From Diaphorobacter caeni (GTDB lineage: Bacteria; Pseudomonadota; Gammaproteobacteria; Burkholderiales; Burkholderiaceae_C): a DNA stretch of 64,000 nucleotides. Where the stretch lies: the NCBI RefSeq assembly GCF_015354245.1, contig NZ_JADKYZ010000004.1, positions 372,001-436,000 of the forward strand. The letters are read 5' to 3'. The notes beneath the pieces were generated by a model. It saw only the letters and a list, made by a program, of their open reading frames with translations. It ran no database searches and was not told where the DNA came from. The position numbers and the translations under genes were made by a program. Of this stretch, positions 54,589-63,707 are shown piece by piece (within the stretch, counting starts at the first letter, position 1; the number at the start of each line of letters is the position of its first letter).

Positions 54589-54630
54589 AAACCCGTTCGT
54601 GCTGTACTCCAGGGCACGAGCGGGTTTTTT
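54589..54630 (+). terminator. Rho-independent terminator after the small exported protein gene
   Basis: AAACCCGTTCGTGC (54589-54602) pairs with GCACGAGCGGGTTT (54614-54627, one mismatch/wobble). It has an 11-base loop and is followed by six T. The A-run before the stem means it could work in both directions. Confidence 0.9.
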
Positions 54631-54733
54631 GTGTTTCTGACCATGCCGCTGCGGATAGGGTTTTGCACGGAGATCGGGGGCGCTGCGCAAAACTAAAATG
54701 CGAGGCTCAGTCCTGACAGTCTCCGGAGATCCC

Positions 54734-56158
54734 ATGAACGCCCCCACCGATGCCACCCACCTGCTGCCCACCGTGCAATTGCGCCCCGTGCCGCAGGCCT
54801 TTCTGGATGCGCTGGCGGCGCGCTTTGGAGAGCGCTTTTCCGCCTCGCAGGCGGTGCGCGAGCAGCATGGCCGCGATGAAGGCTCGCTGCAGGCCCCTCC
54901 CCCATCGGCCGTGGTGTTTGCAGAAAGCACGCAGGACGTGGCCGATGCGGTCAAGCTCGCGTCGCAATACGACGTGCCGGTGATTCCCTACGGCGCAGGC
55001 TCGTCGCTCGAAGGCCACCTGCTCGCCATCCAGGGCGGCATCAGCATCGACGTGAGCCGCATGAACAGGATTCTCTCCATCGACGCCGATGACCTCACCG
55101 TCACCGTGCAGCCGGGCATCACGCGCAAGCAGCTCAACGACGCGATCAAGGACACGGGGCTGTTCTTCCCCATCGATCCGGGTGCGGACGCGAGCATCGG
55201 CGGCATGTCGTCGACGCGCGCGAGCGGCACCAACGCCGTGCGCTACGGCACGATGCGCGAGAACGTGCTGGCGCTTGAAGTGGTCACCGCCAGCGGCGAA
55301 GTGATCCGCACCGGCACGCGCGCCAAGAAGAGCGCCGCGGGCTACGACCTCACGCGCCTGCTCGTGGGCAGCGAGGGCACGCTCGGCATCTTCACCGAGA
55401 TCACGGTGCGCCTCTATCCGCTGCCCGAAGCGGTGAGCGCCGCGATCTGCTCGTTCCCGAGCATCGAGGCGGCCGTGCGCACCGTGATCCAGACCATCCA
55501 GCTCGGCGTGCCGATCGCGCGCGTGGAGCTCATCGACGCCAACTCGGTGCGCATGGTGAACGCGCACAGCAAGCTCACGCTGCGCGAGGAACCGATGCTG
55601 CTGATGGAATTCCACGGCTCGCCCGCCGGCGTGAAAGAGCAGGCCGAAACCGTGCAGGAACTCGCGAGCGAATGGGGCGGCCAGTCGTTCGAATGGGCGA
55701 CCACGCCCGAGGAGCGCACGCGCCTGTGGACCGCCCGCCACAACGCCTACTTCGCGGCCGTGCAGTCGCGCCCCGGCTGCCGCGCCATCAGCACCGACAC
55801 CTGCGTGCCCATCAGCCGCCTGGCCGACGCGCTGCTCGACTCCGTCAAGGAAGCCGACGACAGTGGCATCCCCTACTTCCTCGTCGGCCATGTGGGCGAC
55901 GGCAATTTCCACTTCGGCTACCTGATCGATCCCGACATCCCCGAAGAACGCGTGAAGGCCGAAGCGCTCAACCACCAGCTCGTCGCACGCACGATCGCGC
56001 TGGGCGGCACCTGCACCGGCGAGCACGGCATCGGCATCCACAAGATGGGCTTTCTGCTCGAGGAAACCGGCGCGGGCGCGGTGGACATGATGCGCACCAT
56101 CAAACAGGCACTGGACCCGAAGAACATCCTCAATCCGGGCAAGATCTTCGCGATGTGA
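54734..56158 (+). CDS. FAD-linked D-2-hydroxyacid dehydrogenase (GlcD / D-lactate dehydrogenase type)
   Basis: A 474-aa VAO/PCMH flavoprotein. FAD-binding segments are VIPYGAGSSLEGHLL (about residue 85) and GADASIGGMSSTRASGTNAV (about 150). The C-terminal CTGEHGIGIHKMG is the DLD/GlcD hallmark. It would oxidise D-lactate, glycolate or a similar 2-hydroxyacid with electrons going to cytochrome or quinone. No GlcE or GlcF follows, so a single-subunit D-lactate dehydrogenase is more likely. ATG 54734 has GGAG upstream. Confidence 0.92.
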   Translation: MNAPTDATHLLPTVQLRPVPQAFLDALAARFGERFSASQAVREQHGRDEGSLQAPPPSAVVFAESTQDVADAVKLASQYDVPVIPYGAGSSLEGHLLAIQGGISIDVSRMNRILSIDADDLTVTVQPGITRKQLNDAIKDTGLFFPIDPGADASIGGMSSTRASGTNAVRYGTMRENVLALEVVTASGEVIRTGTRAKKSAAGYDLTRLLVGSEGTLGIFTEITVRLYPLPEAVSAAICSFPSIEAAVRTVIQTIQLGVPIARVELIDANSVRMVNAHSKLTLREEPMLLMEFHGSPAGVKEQAETVQELASEWGGQSFEWATTPEERTRLWTARHNAYFAAVQSRPGCRAISTDTCVPISRLADALLDSVKEADDSGIPYFLVGHVGDGNFHFGYLIDPDIPEERVKAEALNHQLVARTIALGGTCTGEHGIGIHKMGFLLEETGAGAVDMMRTIKQALDPKNILNPGKIFAM

Positions 56159-56164
56159 GGAAAC

Positions 56165-56232
56165 GCCCCCTGCGTCGCTTCGCGCCTTCCCCTTGTGCGG
56201 CTGCTCTCGCCTGGCTGCGCCGGTTTCATGCG
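56165..56232. repeat. GC-rich intergenic hairpin repeat, copy B
   Basis: CCCCCTGCGTCGCTTCGCG and the following CCTTCCCC match, in inverse orientation, the element at 24921-24995 with few changes. It lies just after the flavoprotein stop codon. Confidence 0.55.
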
Positions 56233-56258
56233 CCGCGCAGGGGTAACGGACCCAGGAA

Positions 56259-57128
56259 TCATGCGGCGGCCGCAGGCCGCACGGCGATGATCGCGAGAAA
56301 GTTGTTGAGCCGCCCGGCGGAGTCGGGCGCGCGATAGACGCCCATGGCGCGCAGCTGCTGCACGCAGAGCGCCGCCAGCTCCCACGCCATGCATTCCTCG
56401 TCGAGCTTGAACGCCTCGGGCACGATGAACATGCGGCGACCGGTGGTGCGTTCAAGCGCCTTCAACACCGCCGATTTTTCGCGCAATGCTGGCAGCACGG
56501 ACTCGTTGCTCCACGCCCATTTCCATGTGCCGGAGCTGCTTGAATAACTGCCGATGTCGATCACGTCGGCCTCGAACAGCTTGCGGTCTTCCTCATCGAA
56601 CATCTCGAGCTTCTCGCTCGCCTGATCGAAGTACCAGCGCGCAAAGCCGCCGAAGCCATGCTCCGAGATCAGCGCGTCCTGCTTGCTACTGAGCTCGTCC
56701 ACGGCGATGTCGACAAAGGATTCGAAATCGGCCGCCGACATGCGAGTGAAGCCCTCGCCGCGTTCAACGCCCTCTTCTTCGCCTTCGTCTTCGTCGTCCT
56801 CTTCCTCGTCGTCCTCCTGCGCAAACACGTCGCGGATCCAGGGTTCGCCCGGCGCCGCGCGGTCCGCGCACCAACCCGGCGGCAGATCCGCCAGCCCGAA
56901 CAGCGAGGCATCGCGCTCGAGCACGCAGCCCATGCAGACCAGCTTCACATCGGCCGACTCCGTCGTGGTGCCGCACAGAAACTGCCACTCGCCATCATGG
57001 TCGTGGAACACCTCCAGCACCGGCAGCGATCCGTCCATCACATGCCGCGTGGTGAACGTGGCGGTGCTCACCGGCTCGTCAAACGGCCAGTCGGCTTCGT
57101 CGAAGGAATGGGTGTGTGCGTTGGACAT
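56259..57128 (-). CDS. DUF6882-like protein with acidic spacer
   Basis: A 289-aa cytoplasmic protein. The N-terminal half contains DGEWQFLCGTTTESADVKLVCMGCVLERD, the C-terminal half GTWKWAWSNESVLP and the segment to EECMAWELAALCVQQL. These halves recall DUF2185-like and DUF6882 domains (recalled, not searched). Between them lies an unusual run of Asp and Glu (about residues 105-118). No function is known; it has no operon partner. Confidence 0.75.
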   Translation of the reverse strand: MSNAHTHSFDEADWPFDEPVSTATFTTRHVMDGSLPVLEVFHDHDGEWQFLCGTTTESADVKLVCMGCVLERDASLFGLADLPPGWCADRAAPGEPWIRDVFAQEDDEEEDDEDEGEEEGVERGEGFTRMSAADFESFVDIAVDELSSKQDALISEHGFGGFARWYFDQASEKLEMFDEEDRKLFEADVIDIGSYSSSSGTWKWAWSNESVLPALREKSAVLKALERTTGRRMFIVPEAFKLDEECMAWELAALCVQQLRAMGVYRAPDSAGRLNNFLAIIAVRPAAAA

Positions 57129-57233
57129 GGGTTCTCAGTGGCTGCGAGAAAGCGCACATCATGCCGCACACGCTCCCCTTGGGGAAACGGCTGCGCCATC
57201 CCGCTGCCTTGGCGACGACTCGGAACTCCCCCG

Positions 57234-58238
57234 TCAATCGACGGTCGCGCCCGACGCCTTGACCACCGGAGCCCAGCTGGTCACCTCGTTCTTGATGAAC
57301 TGGCTGTACTGCTGCGGCGTGTTGTGCTCCGCCACGGCGCCGAGCTTGAGGTAGGACTCCTTCACTTCGGGCTTGTCAAAGGCCGCGTTCACCGCCCTGT
57401 TGATCTTCTCGACCACGTCCTTGGGCGTGCCCTTGGGCGCAATCAGGCCGAACCACGAGCTCACGTCGAACGGCGCCACACCGCTTTCCTCCATGGTCGG
57501 CACATCGGGCGCGGAGGGCGACCGGGTCTTGGTCGTCACCGCCAGCGCGCGCAGCTTGCCACCCTGCACCTGCGGCCATGCGGAGGGCATGTTGTCGAAC
57601 ATGAAATGCACCTGCCCGCCGATGAGATCGGTGAGCGCCGGCGCGCTGCCTTTGTAGGGCACGTGCTGGGTCTTGAGGCCCGTGCGCACCTTGAACATCT
57701 CGCCCGCCATGTGGATCGACGTGCCGCTGCCGGACGACGCGTAGGCCGCCTTGTCGCCGTTGGTGCGCGCCCATTCGATGAGTTCCTTCACGTTCTTGGC
57801 GGGCACGTTGTTGTTGACCACCAGAATGTTCGGCACCTTGGCGCCGAGCACCACCGCCTCGAAGTCGCGGTTCAGGTCGAACTTGGCCTTGGGATACAGC
57901 GTCTGGTTGATCGCGCTGGTGACCGCCACGCACAGCAGCGTGTAGCCGTCGGCGGGCGAGGCCATCACCTGTTCGGTGGCGATGTTGCTGCCGCCGCCGG
58001 GCTTGTTTTCCACCACGAACGGCTGGCCGAGCGCCTGCGTGAGTTCCTTGGCCAGAATGCGAGCGACCACATCGGTGGTGCCACCGGCCGAGAACCCCAC
58101 GATGATGCGCACCGGTTTGGTTGGATAGTCCGCAGCCGCCTGCGCGGCGGAGCCCAGCCCCATAGTGGCCAAAAGGCCGCCCGCAGCGATGGCCGCGGCG
58201 GCGCGGCGGCGACTCGGCCCCCGATAACTCGAATGCAT
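57234..58238 (-). CDS. Bug/TctC-family periplasmic solute receptor
   Basis: A 334-aa extracytoplasmic receptor. The signal peptide has an Arg-rich start (RRRAAAAIAAGGLLATMG) and ends near AQAA. The family pattern continues YPTKPVRIIVGFSAGGTTDVVAR, VVENKPGGGSNIA and PYKGSAPALTDLIGGQVHFMFDN. These receptors are greatly expanded in Comamonadaceae and Alcaligenaceae and bind carboxylates or amides. No TctAB genes adjoin. ATG 58238 has AGGAGA upstream. Confidence 0.93.
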   Translation of the reverse strand: MHSSYRGPSRRRAAAAIAAGGLLATMGLGSAAQAAADYPTKPVRIIVGFSAGGTTDVVARILAKELTQALGQPFVVENKPGGGSNIATEQVMASPADGYTLLCVAVTSAINQTLYPKAKFDLNRDFEAVVLGAKVPNILVVNNNVPAKNVKELIEWARTNGDKAAYASSGSGTSIHMAGEMFKVRTGLKTQHVPYKGSAPALTDLIGGQVHFMFDNMPSAWPQVQGGKLRALAVTTKTRSPSAPDVPTMEESGVAPFDVSSWFGLIAPKGTPKDVVEKINRAVNAAFDKPEVKESYLKLGAVAEHNTPQQYSQFIKNEVTSWAPVVKASGATVD

Positions 58239-58361
58239 TGCGTGTCTCCTTGCCTGTGTTGTGAGCCGCCTTGCCAAGACGAGGCGTGACGGTCACTATA
58301 GGGCGAGAGCGCGCGATTTCGATTGCGGGTTTGCCCCTGCGGACAGGGACAGGACCGACCT

Positions 58362-59633
58362 TTACTTCGCCTTGCCGGACGAGATGTCCTGGATCATCCG
58401 AGCCGTCAGATACAGGCGTGGAACGATGGTGTTGATCTGCACGTATTCGGCGTTGTTCGAATGCGCGCCATAGCCCGACAGACCAAAGCCCTCGATCACG
58501 CCCCCCTTGGCCTTGAGCGCCGCGAACGCCGCATCGGTGCCGCCGCCGCTGGCCTTGTCCATCACCTTCATCGGCAGCTGCAGTTCCTTGTCGTAGATGC
58601 TCTGGGCATGCTTGGCGAAGGCCCGGCCCGCATCATTGGCCTCAAGCGGCGGACGGCGCACTTCGAACTTGAGCTCGACCTTGGAATCGAGCAGAAGCTT
58701 GTTCTTGACCTTCTCGCTCATCGCCTGCTCAAGCGCGGTGAAATCGGCCACCTTGAGCGCACGCGCATCGGCCTGGGCCGTCGCCTCGGCGGGCACGACA
58801 TTGCGGTTGGAGCCCGACTTGGACACGGTCCAGTTGAGCTTCAAACCCTCTTCGGGCTTGGACGACAGATCCTTCATCTGCAGCACCTGGTGCGACAGCT
58901 CGTAGAGCGCGTTCACGCCATCCTCGGGCTTGGCGCCCGCGTGCGACGCCTTGCCGGTGACCTTGAGATAAGCCGCTCCAATGCCGCTGGTGGCAAGGCG
59001 CAGGCTGCCGTCAGTGCCGCCTCCTTCGAACGAGAACACGGCATCCTGCTCCGCACCCAGACGCACGATGGTGCTGCGTGCGGCGGGAGAGCTGATTTCC
59101 TCGTCGCTGTTCATCAGGACGGTGAGCGTGCCGTAGTCGTCGTAGCCGAGCTTCTTGATCAGATCGATCGCGTGGATGATCAGCGCCACGCCCTGCTTGT
59201 CGTCGGCGATGCCGAGGCCGTAAGCCTTGTCGCCATCAACGCGAAACGGCTGGTCCTTGAGCATGCCCTTCAAGTACACCGTGTCCATGTGCGCGATCAT
59301 CATGATGCGGCTTTGGCCCTTGCCCTTGAACTCGGCATGCACCATCGGGCCGATCTGCTCGGGCGTGTCGTCAAGCCGATAGACATTGGTGGCGGACAGG
59401 ATCTCCACCTTGCCGCCGAGCGCGTGCAGCTTGCCCGCGACGTAGTCGGCGATCTGCTTCGTGCCCTCGATGTCCTTGCTGCCGGATTCGATGTGCACGA
59501 GGTCCTTGAGCGTATCGAGATAAGGCTGCTGCTGCTTCTGCGCAAGATCGTGGACATCGGCCTGCGGTGCGGCCTGCGCGGCGAATGCGGCGGTGGCCAG
59601 TGCGGTGAACAAAACGGAAAGACGGCTACGCAT
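58362..59633 (-). CDS. M20 family metallopeptidase (glutamate carboxypeptidase CPG2-like)
   Basis: A 423-aa exported zinc peptidase with a signal ending near AAQA. Metal ligands appear in MIAHMDTVY, GIADDKQG, MNSDEEISSP and the C-terminal SGYGAHSNNAEYVQ. The dimerisation-domain motif is SHAGAKPEDG. It resembles carboxypeptidase G2, which releases C-terminal glutamate from folates and peptides. AAGGAAC lies 6 bases before the ATG. Confidence 0.92.
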   Translation of the reverse strand: MRSRLSVLFTALATAAFAAQAAPQADVHDLAQKQQQPYLDTLKDLVHIESGSKDIEGTKQIADYVAGKLHALGGKVEILSATNVYRLDDTPEQIGPMVHAEFKGKGQSRIMMIAHMDTVYLKGMLKDQPFRVDGDKAYGLGIADDKQGVALIIHAIDLIKKLGYDDYGTLTVLMNSDEEISSPAARSTIVRLGAEQDAVFSFEGGGTDGSLRLATSGIGAAYLKVTGKASHAGAKPEDGVNALYELSHQVLQMKDLSSKPEEGLKLNWTVSKSGSNRNVVPAEATAQADARALKVADFTALEQAMSEKVKNKLLLDSKVELKFEVRRPPLEANDAGRAFAKHAQSIYDKELQLPMKVMDKASGGGTDAAFAALKAKGGVIEGFGLSGYGAHSNNAEYVQINTIVPRLYLTARMIQDISSGKAK

Positions 59634-59714
59634 TGTCGGTTCCTTTTTTCTTGAAGCTGGGGGGTCATGCCCGAAGGGCGCTGCAAGGTTACCAGCAATA
59701 CGCAGCCGTTGGCC

Positions 59715-60632
59715 CTAACGGCGGGCCTCCGCGCCGTACCAAGGAAACAGCCGATGCAGTAGCCACGCGAACAACTGATCCGCCAGAAAGCCAATGGCAC
59801 CCAGATAAATCAGACCGACAAACATGATGTCCACACGGAACACCAGGTGGGCAAACGAAATCAAGTAGCCCAGCCCCTTTTCAGCACCCACCAGTTCCGC
59901 TGCCACCACCACGACAAAGGCCACCGAGGTGGCGTGTCGCAGTCCGGCAAACACGAATGGCAAAGCAGCCGGCAAAGCCACCTGCAGCACCGTTGCCGTA
60001 CGGCTGGCGCCCAATGTGGCGGCAGAACGCAGATAGACCGGCGGAAGATCACGCACGCCAATGAAGGTGTTGAGCCACACGGGGAAGAAGGTTCCCCAGG
60101 CGATCAGCATGACCTTGGAGACATCGCCCAAACCAAACCACACGATTGCCAGCGGCACGATGGCGATCGCCGGAATCGCGCGCAGGCCATGCACCACCGG
60201 GTCGCTCAACTGGCGCAGCCACCGGATGCGCCCCGTCAGCACGCCAAAGACAATGCCCATGCTCGACCCGAGGAGAAAGCCCCACAGCGCACGCAGCAGA
60301 CTCGCACCCACATGTGGCCAGATTTCACCAGTAACCCAGGTCATCTCCGCAAATACCTTGGCAATGTGCGACGGCGGTGGAAACATCTTGGTGTTGACTC
60401 CCGGAACCAGACGCGGCGCCAACTCCCACACCATCAGGAACAGGAGTACCCCTGCGATTCCAAGCAGCAGGTGCGCGCGGAGCGCCGCCCGGCGCCTGGA
60501 CTGCTCCCGCGCAATGAAAACCTGTTCGATATATTGAGTGCTTCGCGAAGATGCAGCTTCCGTCCCGTGGGCCTTCCTGTCAGTCACGGTGGCAAACGAT
60601 GCTGGATGTACGGCCGAGCTCAAGGTATTCAT
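59715..60632 (-). CDS. SsuC/TauC-type ABC transporter permease
   Basis: A 305-aa inner-membrane permease with six TM helices and the EAA-like loop AATLGASRTATVLQVALPAALP. The roughly 60-residue hydrophilic N-terminus is longer than usual. It overlaps the ATPase gene by four bases (ATGA at 60632-60629). It imports sulfonate-, taurine- or nitrate-type substrates with the binding protein and ATPase of the same operon. Confidence 0.92.
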   Translation of the reverse strand: MNTLSSAVHPASFATVTDRKAHGTEAASSRSTQYIEQVFIAREQSRRRAALRAHLLLGIAGVLLFLMVWELAPRLVPGVNTKMFPPPSHIAKVFAEMTWVTGEIWPHVGASLLRALWGFLLGSSMGIVFGVLTGRIRWLRQLSDPVVHGLRAIPAIAIVPLAIVWFGLGDVSKVMLIAWGTFFPVWLNTFIGVRDLPPVYLRSAATLGASRTATVLQVALPAALPFVFAGLRHATSVAFVVVVAAELVGAEKGLGYLISFAHLVFRVDIMFVGLIYLGAIGFLADQLFAWLLHRLFPWYGAEARR

Positions 60633-61423
60633 GCGACATTCACTTCCTGCCCCACACGGGCAAACACTTCGCTGATGCGCGCATAGGCCGCGCCAAAGGC
60701 GGCATCGCCGCGATTGCGGGGATATGGCATATCAATTTCGACGATTTCTTCAATACGCCCGGGGTGCGGGCTCATCACCACCACCCTCTGCGCGAGATAA
60801 ACGGCCTCCTCAATGTTGTGCGTGATGAAGAACACCGACAGTGAAAGCTTCTGCCAGATGCGCAACAGCTCGTCCTGCAAGGTGGCACGGGTAAGTGCGT
60901 CAATTGCCGCAAAGGGCTCATCCATCAAAAGCAGTTGTGGCTCGGTCGCCAATGCACGCGCCACGGCCACACGCTGGCGCATGCCGCCCGAGAGCTCGAA
61001 CGGATAGCGATCAGCCGCATGCGTGAGACCGATGAGGTCCAGCAACTGCTGCGCTTTCTCATGCATCACCTTGCGGCTCGCACCATGCTGCCGCAAGCCG
61101 AACTCAACATTCCTTCGAGCAGACAACCAGGGGAAAAGCGCATATTCCTGAAACACCACGCCGCGGTCCGGCCCGGGGCCGCGCACCGTCTGGCCATGTG
61201 CTTCAACTGTCCCCTGGGTGGGTTGGAGAAAGCCCGCGATCATGTTCAGCAACGTGGTCTTGCCGCAACCGCTAGGGCCAATGGCACAAACGAACTCGCC
61301 ATCGCGAATGTCCAGGCTGACATCGCGCAGCGCCCAATGGATGTCGCCCGATGCAGATGCATAGAGCTGGGAAACATCGTAAACGCGTGCAGCGATCTGT
61401 TGGTTGTCCGACATGTCGCTCAC
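60629..61423 (-). CDS. SsuB/TauB-type ABC transporter ATPase
   Basis: 264 aa with Walker A GPSGCGKT, Q loop FQEYALFPW, signature LSGGMRQRVAVARAL and Walker B LLLMDEPFAAID. It starts at GTG 61423, overlapping the binding-protein stop (GTGA); ATG 61414 is an alternative. Confidence 0.94.
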   Translation of the reverse strand: MSDMSDNQQIAARVYDVSQLYASASGDIHWALRDVSLDIRDGEFVCAIGPSGCGKTTLLNMIAGFLQPTQGTVEAHGQTVRGPGPDRGVVFQEYALFPWLSARRNVEFGLRQHGASRKVMHEKAQQLLDLIGLTHAADRYPFELSGGMRQRVAVARALATEPQLLLMDEPFAAIDALTRATLQDELLRIWQKLSLSVFFITHNIEEAVYLAQRVVVMSPHPGRIEEIVEIDMPYPRNRGDAAFGAAYARISEVFARVGQEVNVA

Positions 61424-62427
61424 CTGCTCAACGTGACGCGATCAGCCGCAGCCGTACGCAGCGCGTCAGGATAAATCAGCCCGCGATAGAGTTGGCGCAA
61501 ATCCTGCGCGGGCCGTTGCGCAAGACCGGATTCGACGGCCCACTCGCCATTGAGCACGAGGTCATCGAGCAGGCGGTCATCGAGGCGCACTCCCAGCGTC
61601 ACGTTCGCAAGTCCTTCGCGTGTGGTCTCGGCGGTCGTCTTGGTACGCTGCGCCACCAGCGCAATCGCCTCGTCGGTGCGCGCGCGATAGAACGCTTCGG
61701 CATCCAGCAATGCCCTCACTGCGCCCTCCACCACCTTGGGCGATTTCTGCACTACTTCTTCGTTGGCAGTGAGCACGTAGTGACTCACGAACACACGCTC
61801 CAGACCTTGCGCCGGAAGCTGCACTACCTTGCCCGCACTCTGTTCAATCGCCTGCTGACCGGCATCCCAGCCCCATGCAAACGCATCGATGCCACCTTGC
61901 GTGATCGCGGTGACCGCATCCGGCCCACGCAGGTTCACGACCGTCACATCCTTGAGCGCAAGGCCATACAACGAGAGATAGCGGCTCAGAAAATAGTGGC
62001 CGCTGGAGCCCAGCGTGGTCGCAATGCGCTTTCCTTTGAGCTGCGCGGGCGTGCTGATGCCGCGATCAGTGCGCGCCACCACGACCATGCCGCTGGACAG
62101 TCTCGTGAACTCTGCCACGATGTACGAGCGCACGCCATTGGCCCCCGCCAGACCCACTACGCTGTCGGTGGAAGTGGCGAACTGCGCCTTGCCTGCGACG
62201 GCTGCATCAAAGGCCAGGCGGCCAGAAGTGAACTGCAGGGTGCTGGCTTCGATTCCGTGGTTCTTCCAGAGATTCCTGCTGGACACCAGGTAGGGAATCG
62301 CCCAGCTGAAGCCTTGGCTTTCGGCAATAACTACCTTTTGTTCAGTCGCATGGGCGCTGGCGAGCGAAAGCGCAGAAAGCCCCAACCCCAGACTGAACTG
62401 GCGGCGGTTAAGTGTTTGAAGTGACAT
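61420..62427 (-). CDS. SsuA/NMT1-like periplasmic substrate-binding protein
   Basis: A 335-aa binding protein with a twin-arginine-like signal (NRRQFSLGLGLSALSLA, ending ASAHA). It has the NMT1/SsuA-type pattern GIEASTLQFTSGRLAFDAAVAGKAQF and LKGKRIATTLGSSGHYFLSRYL. The Tat-like signal is not typical for this family. By context with two SfnB-like flavoproteins, a sulfonate or sulfone is the probable substrate. Confidence 0.9.
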   Translation of the reverse strand: MSLQTLNRRQFSLGLGLSALSLASAHATEQKVVIAESQGFSWAIPYLVSSRNLWKNHGIEASTLQFTSGRLAFDAAVAGKAQFATSTDSVVGLAGANGVRSYIVAEFTRLSSGMVVVARTDRGISTPAQLKGKRIATTLGSSGHYFLSRYLSLYGLALKDVTVVNLRGPDAVTAITQGGIDAFAWGWDAGQQAIEQSAGKVVQLPAQGLERVFVSHYVLTANEEVVQKSPKVVEGAVRALLDAEAFYRARTDEAIALVAQRTKTTAETTREGLANVTLGVRLDDRLLDDLVLNGEWAVESGLAQRPAQDLRQLYRGLIYPDALRTAAADRVTLSR

Positions 62428-62478
62428 CGGCGTCTCCGGCGAAGCAGGTTAGAAAAATTGAGGCAGTGAATCGAAGAC

Positions 62479-63687
62479 TCACCCGTATCCGAACGGATCC
62501 GGGATCTCACCAGTCAACAGCCAACGTCCCACCGCCTTCTTGCGGTGGTCCAATGGATCGTGCAATGTGTGCACGCGCACGTTGCGCCAATAGCGATCAA
62601 AGCCATGTCTGCGCGCGGTGGACCGGGCCCCGGTCAACTCAAATATTTCGGAGGTCACTTGCAAGGCCACGCGGCCTGCATGCACGCGCGCAGCGGCAAT
62701 ATCAAGCGCCAGTACGCCGCGCTGCTCGGCGGTGAGCGCATCGCCAGCATCCCAGGCGCGCTGAAATCGCTCCAGCGCACGATCAGCCAGTGCCTCGGCT
62801 GTCTGGAGCTGAATCCACTGATCGCCCGCCTGCAACTGCATCACCGGATCTTGAGCCGCGCTGTCCACGCCTGCCATCGCCCATGGTTGAACATGCTCGG
62901 ACATGTAGGCCACAGCGGACTGCAGTGCACCGCGCGCGTTGCCCAGATAGATTTCCGTGAGGACCAGTTGCCCGATGAGATTGCGCAGTGTCGCGCGCGG
63001 GCTGCTCGCCACGCCAGGTGGTCCCAGCAGATCCGTCTGATCGATCAGGACCTGATCGAATGCAACGGTGCCGCTGTCGGTCTGGCGCTGCCCCATGTTG
63101 TCCCAATCGTCACGTACGCGAATGCCCGCGCGATGTGTTGGAACCACCGCGAATCGGCGCTCCGTGGGCGAGGTACCCAGTGTGAAAGAGACATTGAGCA
63201 CATCCGAATCGCGAGCGCCAGAGCAGAACGACTTCAGGCCATCGAGCACATATCCGTCGCCTGATTTCTGCACACTGAGCCGCGTATCGCGCGCATTGAC
63301 AGCGTTCCCCCAGAACCAGCGCTCATCCACCGTTGCCCGCAAATACTTTTCCTGCTGCGCCCCCGAGCCGAACAACAGTATGGAAGCCACCTGCAGATGC
63401 TGGAACCCGAAGAGATGGGCCAGCGAACTGTCCACTTCGGCGAGGCTGCGCACAAGCCGCAGGATGTCGGGCCACGCGAGTTGCTGACCACCCCATTGGC
63501 GTGGCACGGCGAGCGTCAGCAGGCCACTGTCGCGCAGCATTTGGCGCTCGGCCAGTGCCGATCCGCCAGCCGCATCGCGTGCAACGGCAGTGGGCGCCAA
63601 TTCACGTTTGAGCCTCTCCATCGCGGCCAGTGCGACATCAAGGTCCCTGGACCGTTGGGTCTGAAAGACGAAAGCTGGATGGCTCAC
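62479..63687 (-). CDS. SfnB/DszC-like FMN-dependent monooxygenase (acyl-CoA dehydrogenase fold)
   Basis: About 402 aa with the acyl-CoA dehydrogenase-like fold of SfnB, DszC and related flavin monooxygenases: GLLTLAVPRQWGGQQL, FWGNAVNARDTRL, GLKSFCSGARDSDVL, and the C-terminal FDRYWRNVRVHTLHDPLDHRKKAVG. The usual catalytic Glu of acyl-CoA dehydrogenases is not evident, as in monooxygenases of this branch. I choose GTG 63687 (GGAG 9 bases upstream); the frame is open to 63753 inside the preceding gene. It probably takes part in sulfone or sulfonate oxidation. Confidence 0.88.
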   Translation of the reverse strand: MSHPAFVFQTQRSRDLDVALAAMERLKRELAPTAVARDAAGGSALAERQMLRDSGLLTLAVPRQWGGQQLAWPDILRLVRSLAEVDSSLAHLFGFQHLQVASILLFGSGAQQEKYLRATVDERWFWGNAVNARDTRLSVQKSGDGYVLDGLKSFCSGARDSDVLNVSFTLGTSPTERRFAVVPTHRAGIRVRDDWDNMGQRQTDSGTVAFDQVLIDQTDLLGPPGVASSPRATLRNLIGQLVLTEIYLGNARGALQSAVAYMSEHVQPWAMAGVDSAAQDPVMQLQAGDQWIQLQTAEALADRALERFQRAWDAGDALTAEQRGVLALDIAAARVHAGRVALQVTSEIFELTGARSTARRHGFDRYWRNVRVHTLHDPLDHRKKAVGRWLLTGEIPDPFGYG

Positions 63688-63707
63688 AGGAAATTCTCCG
63701 CCCTTCT

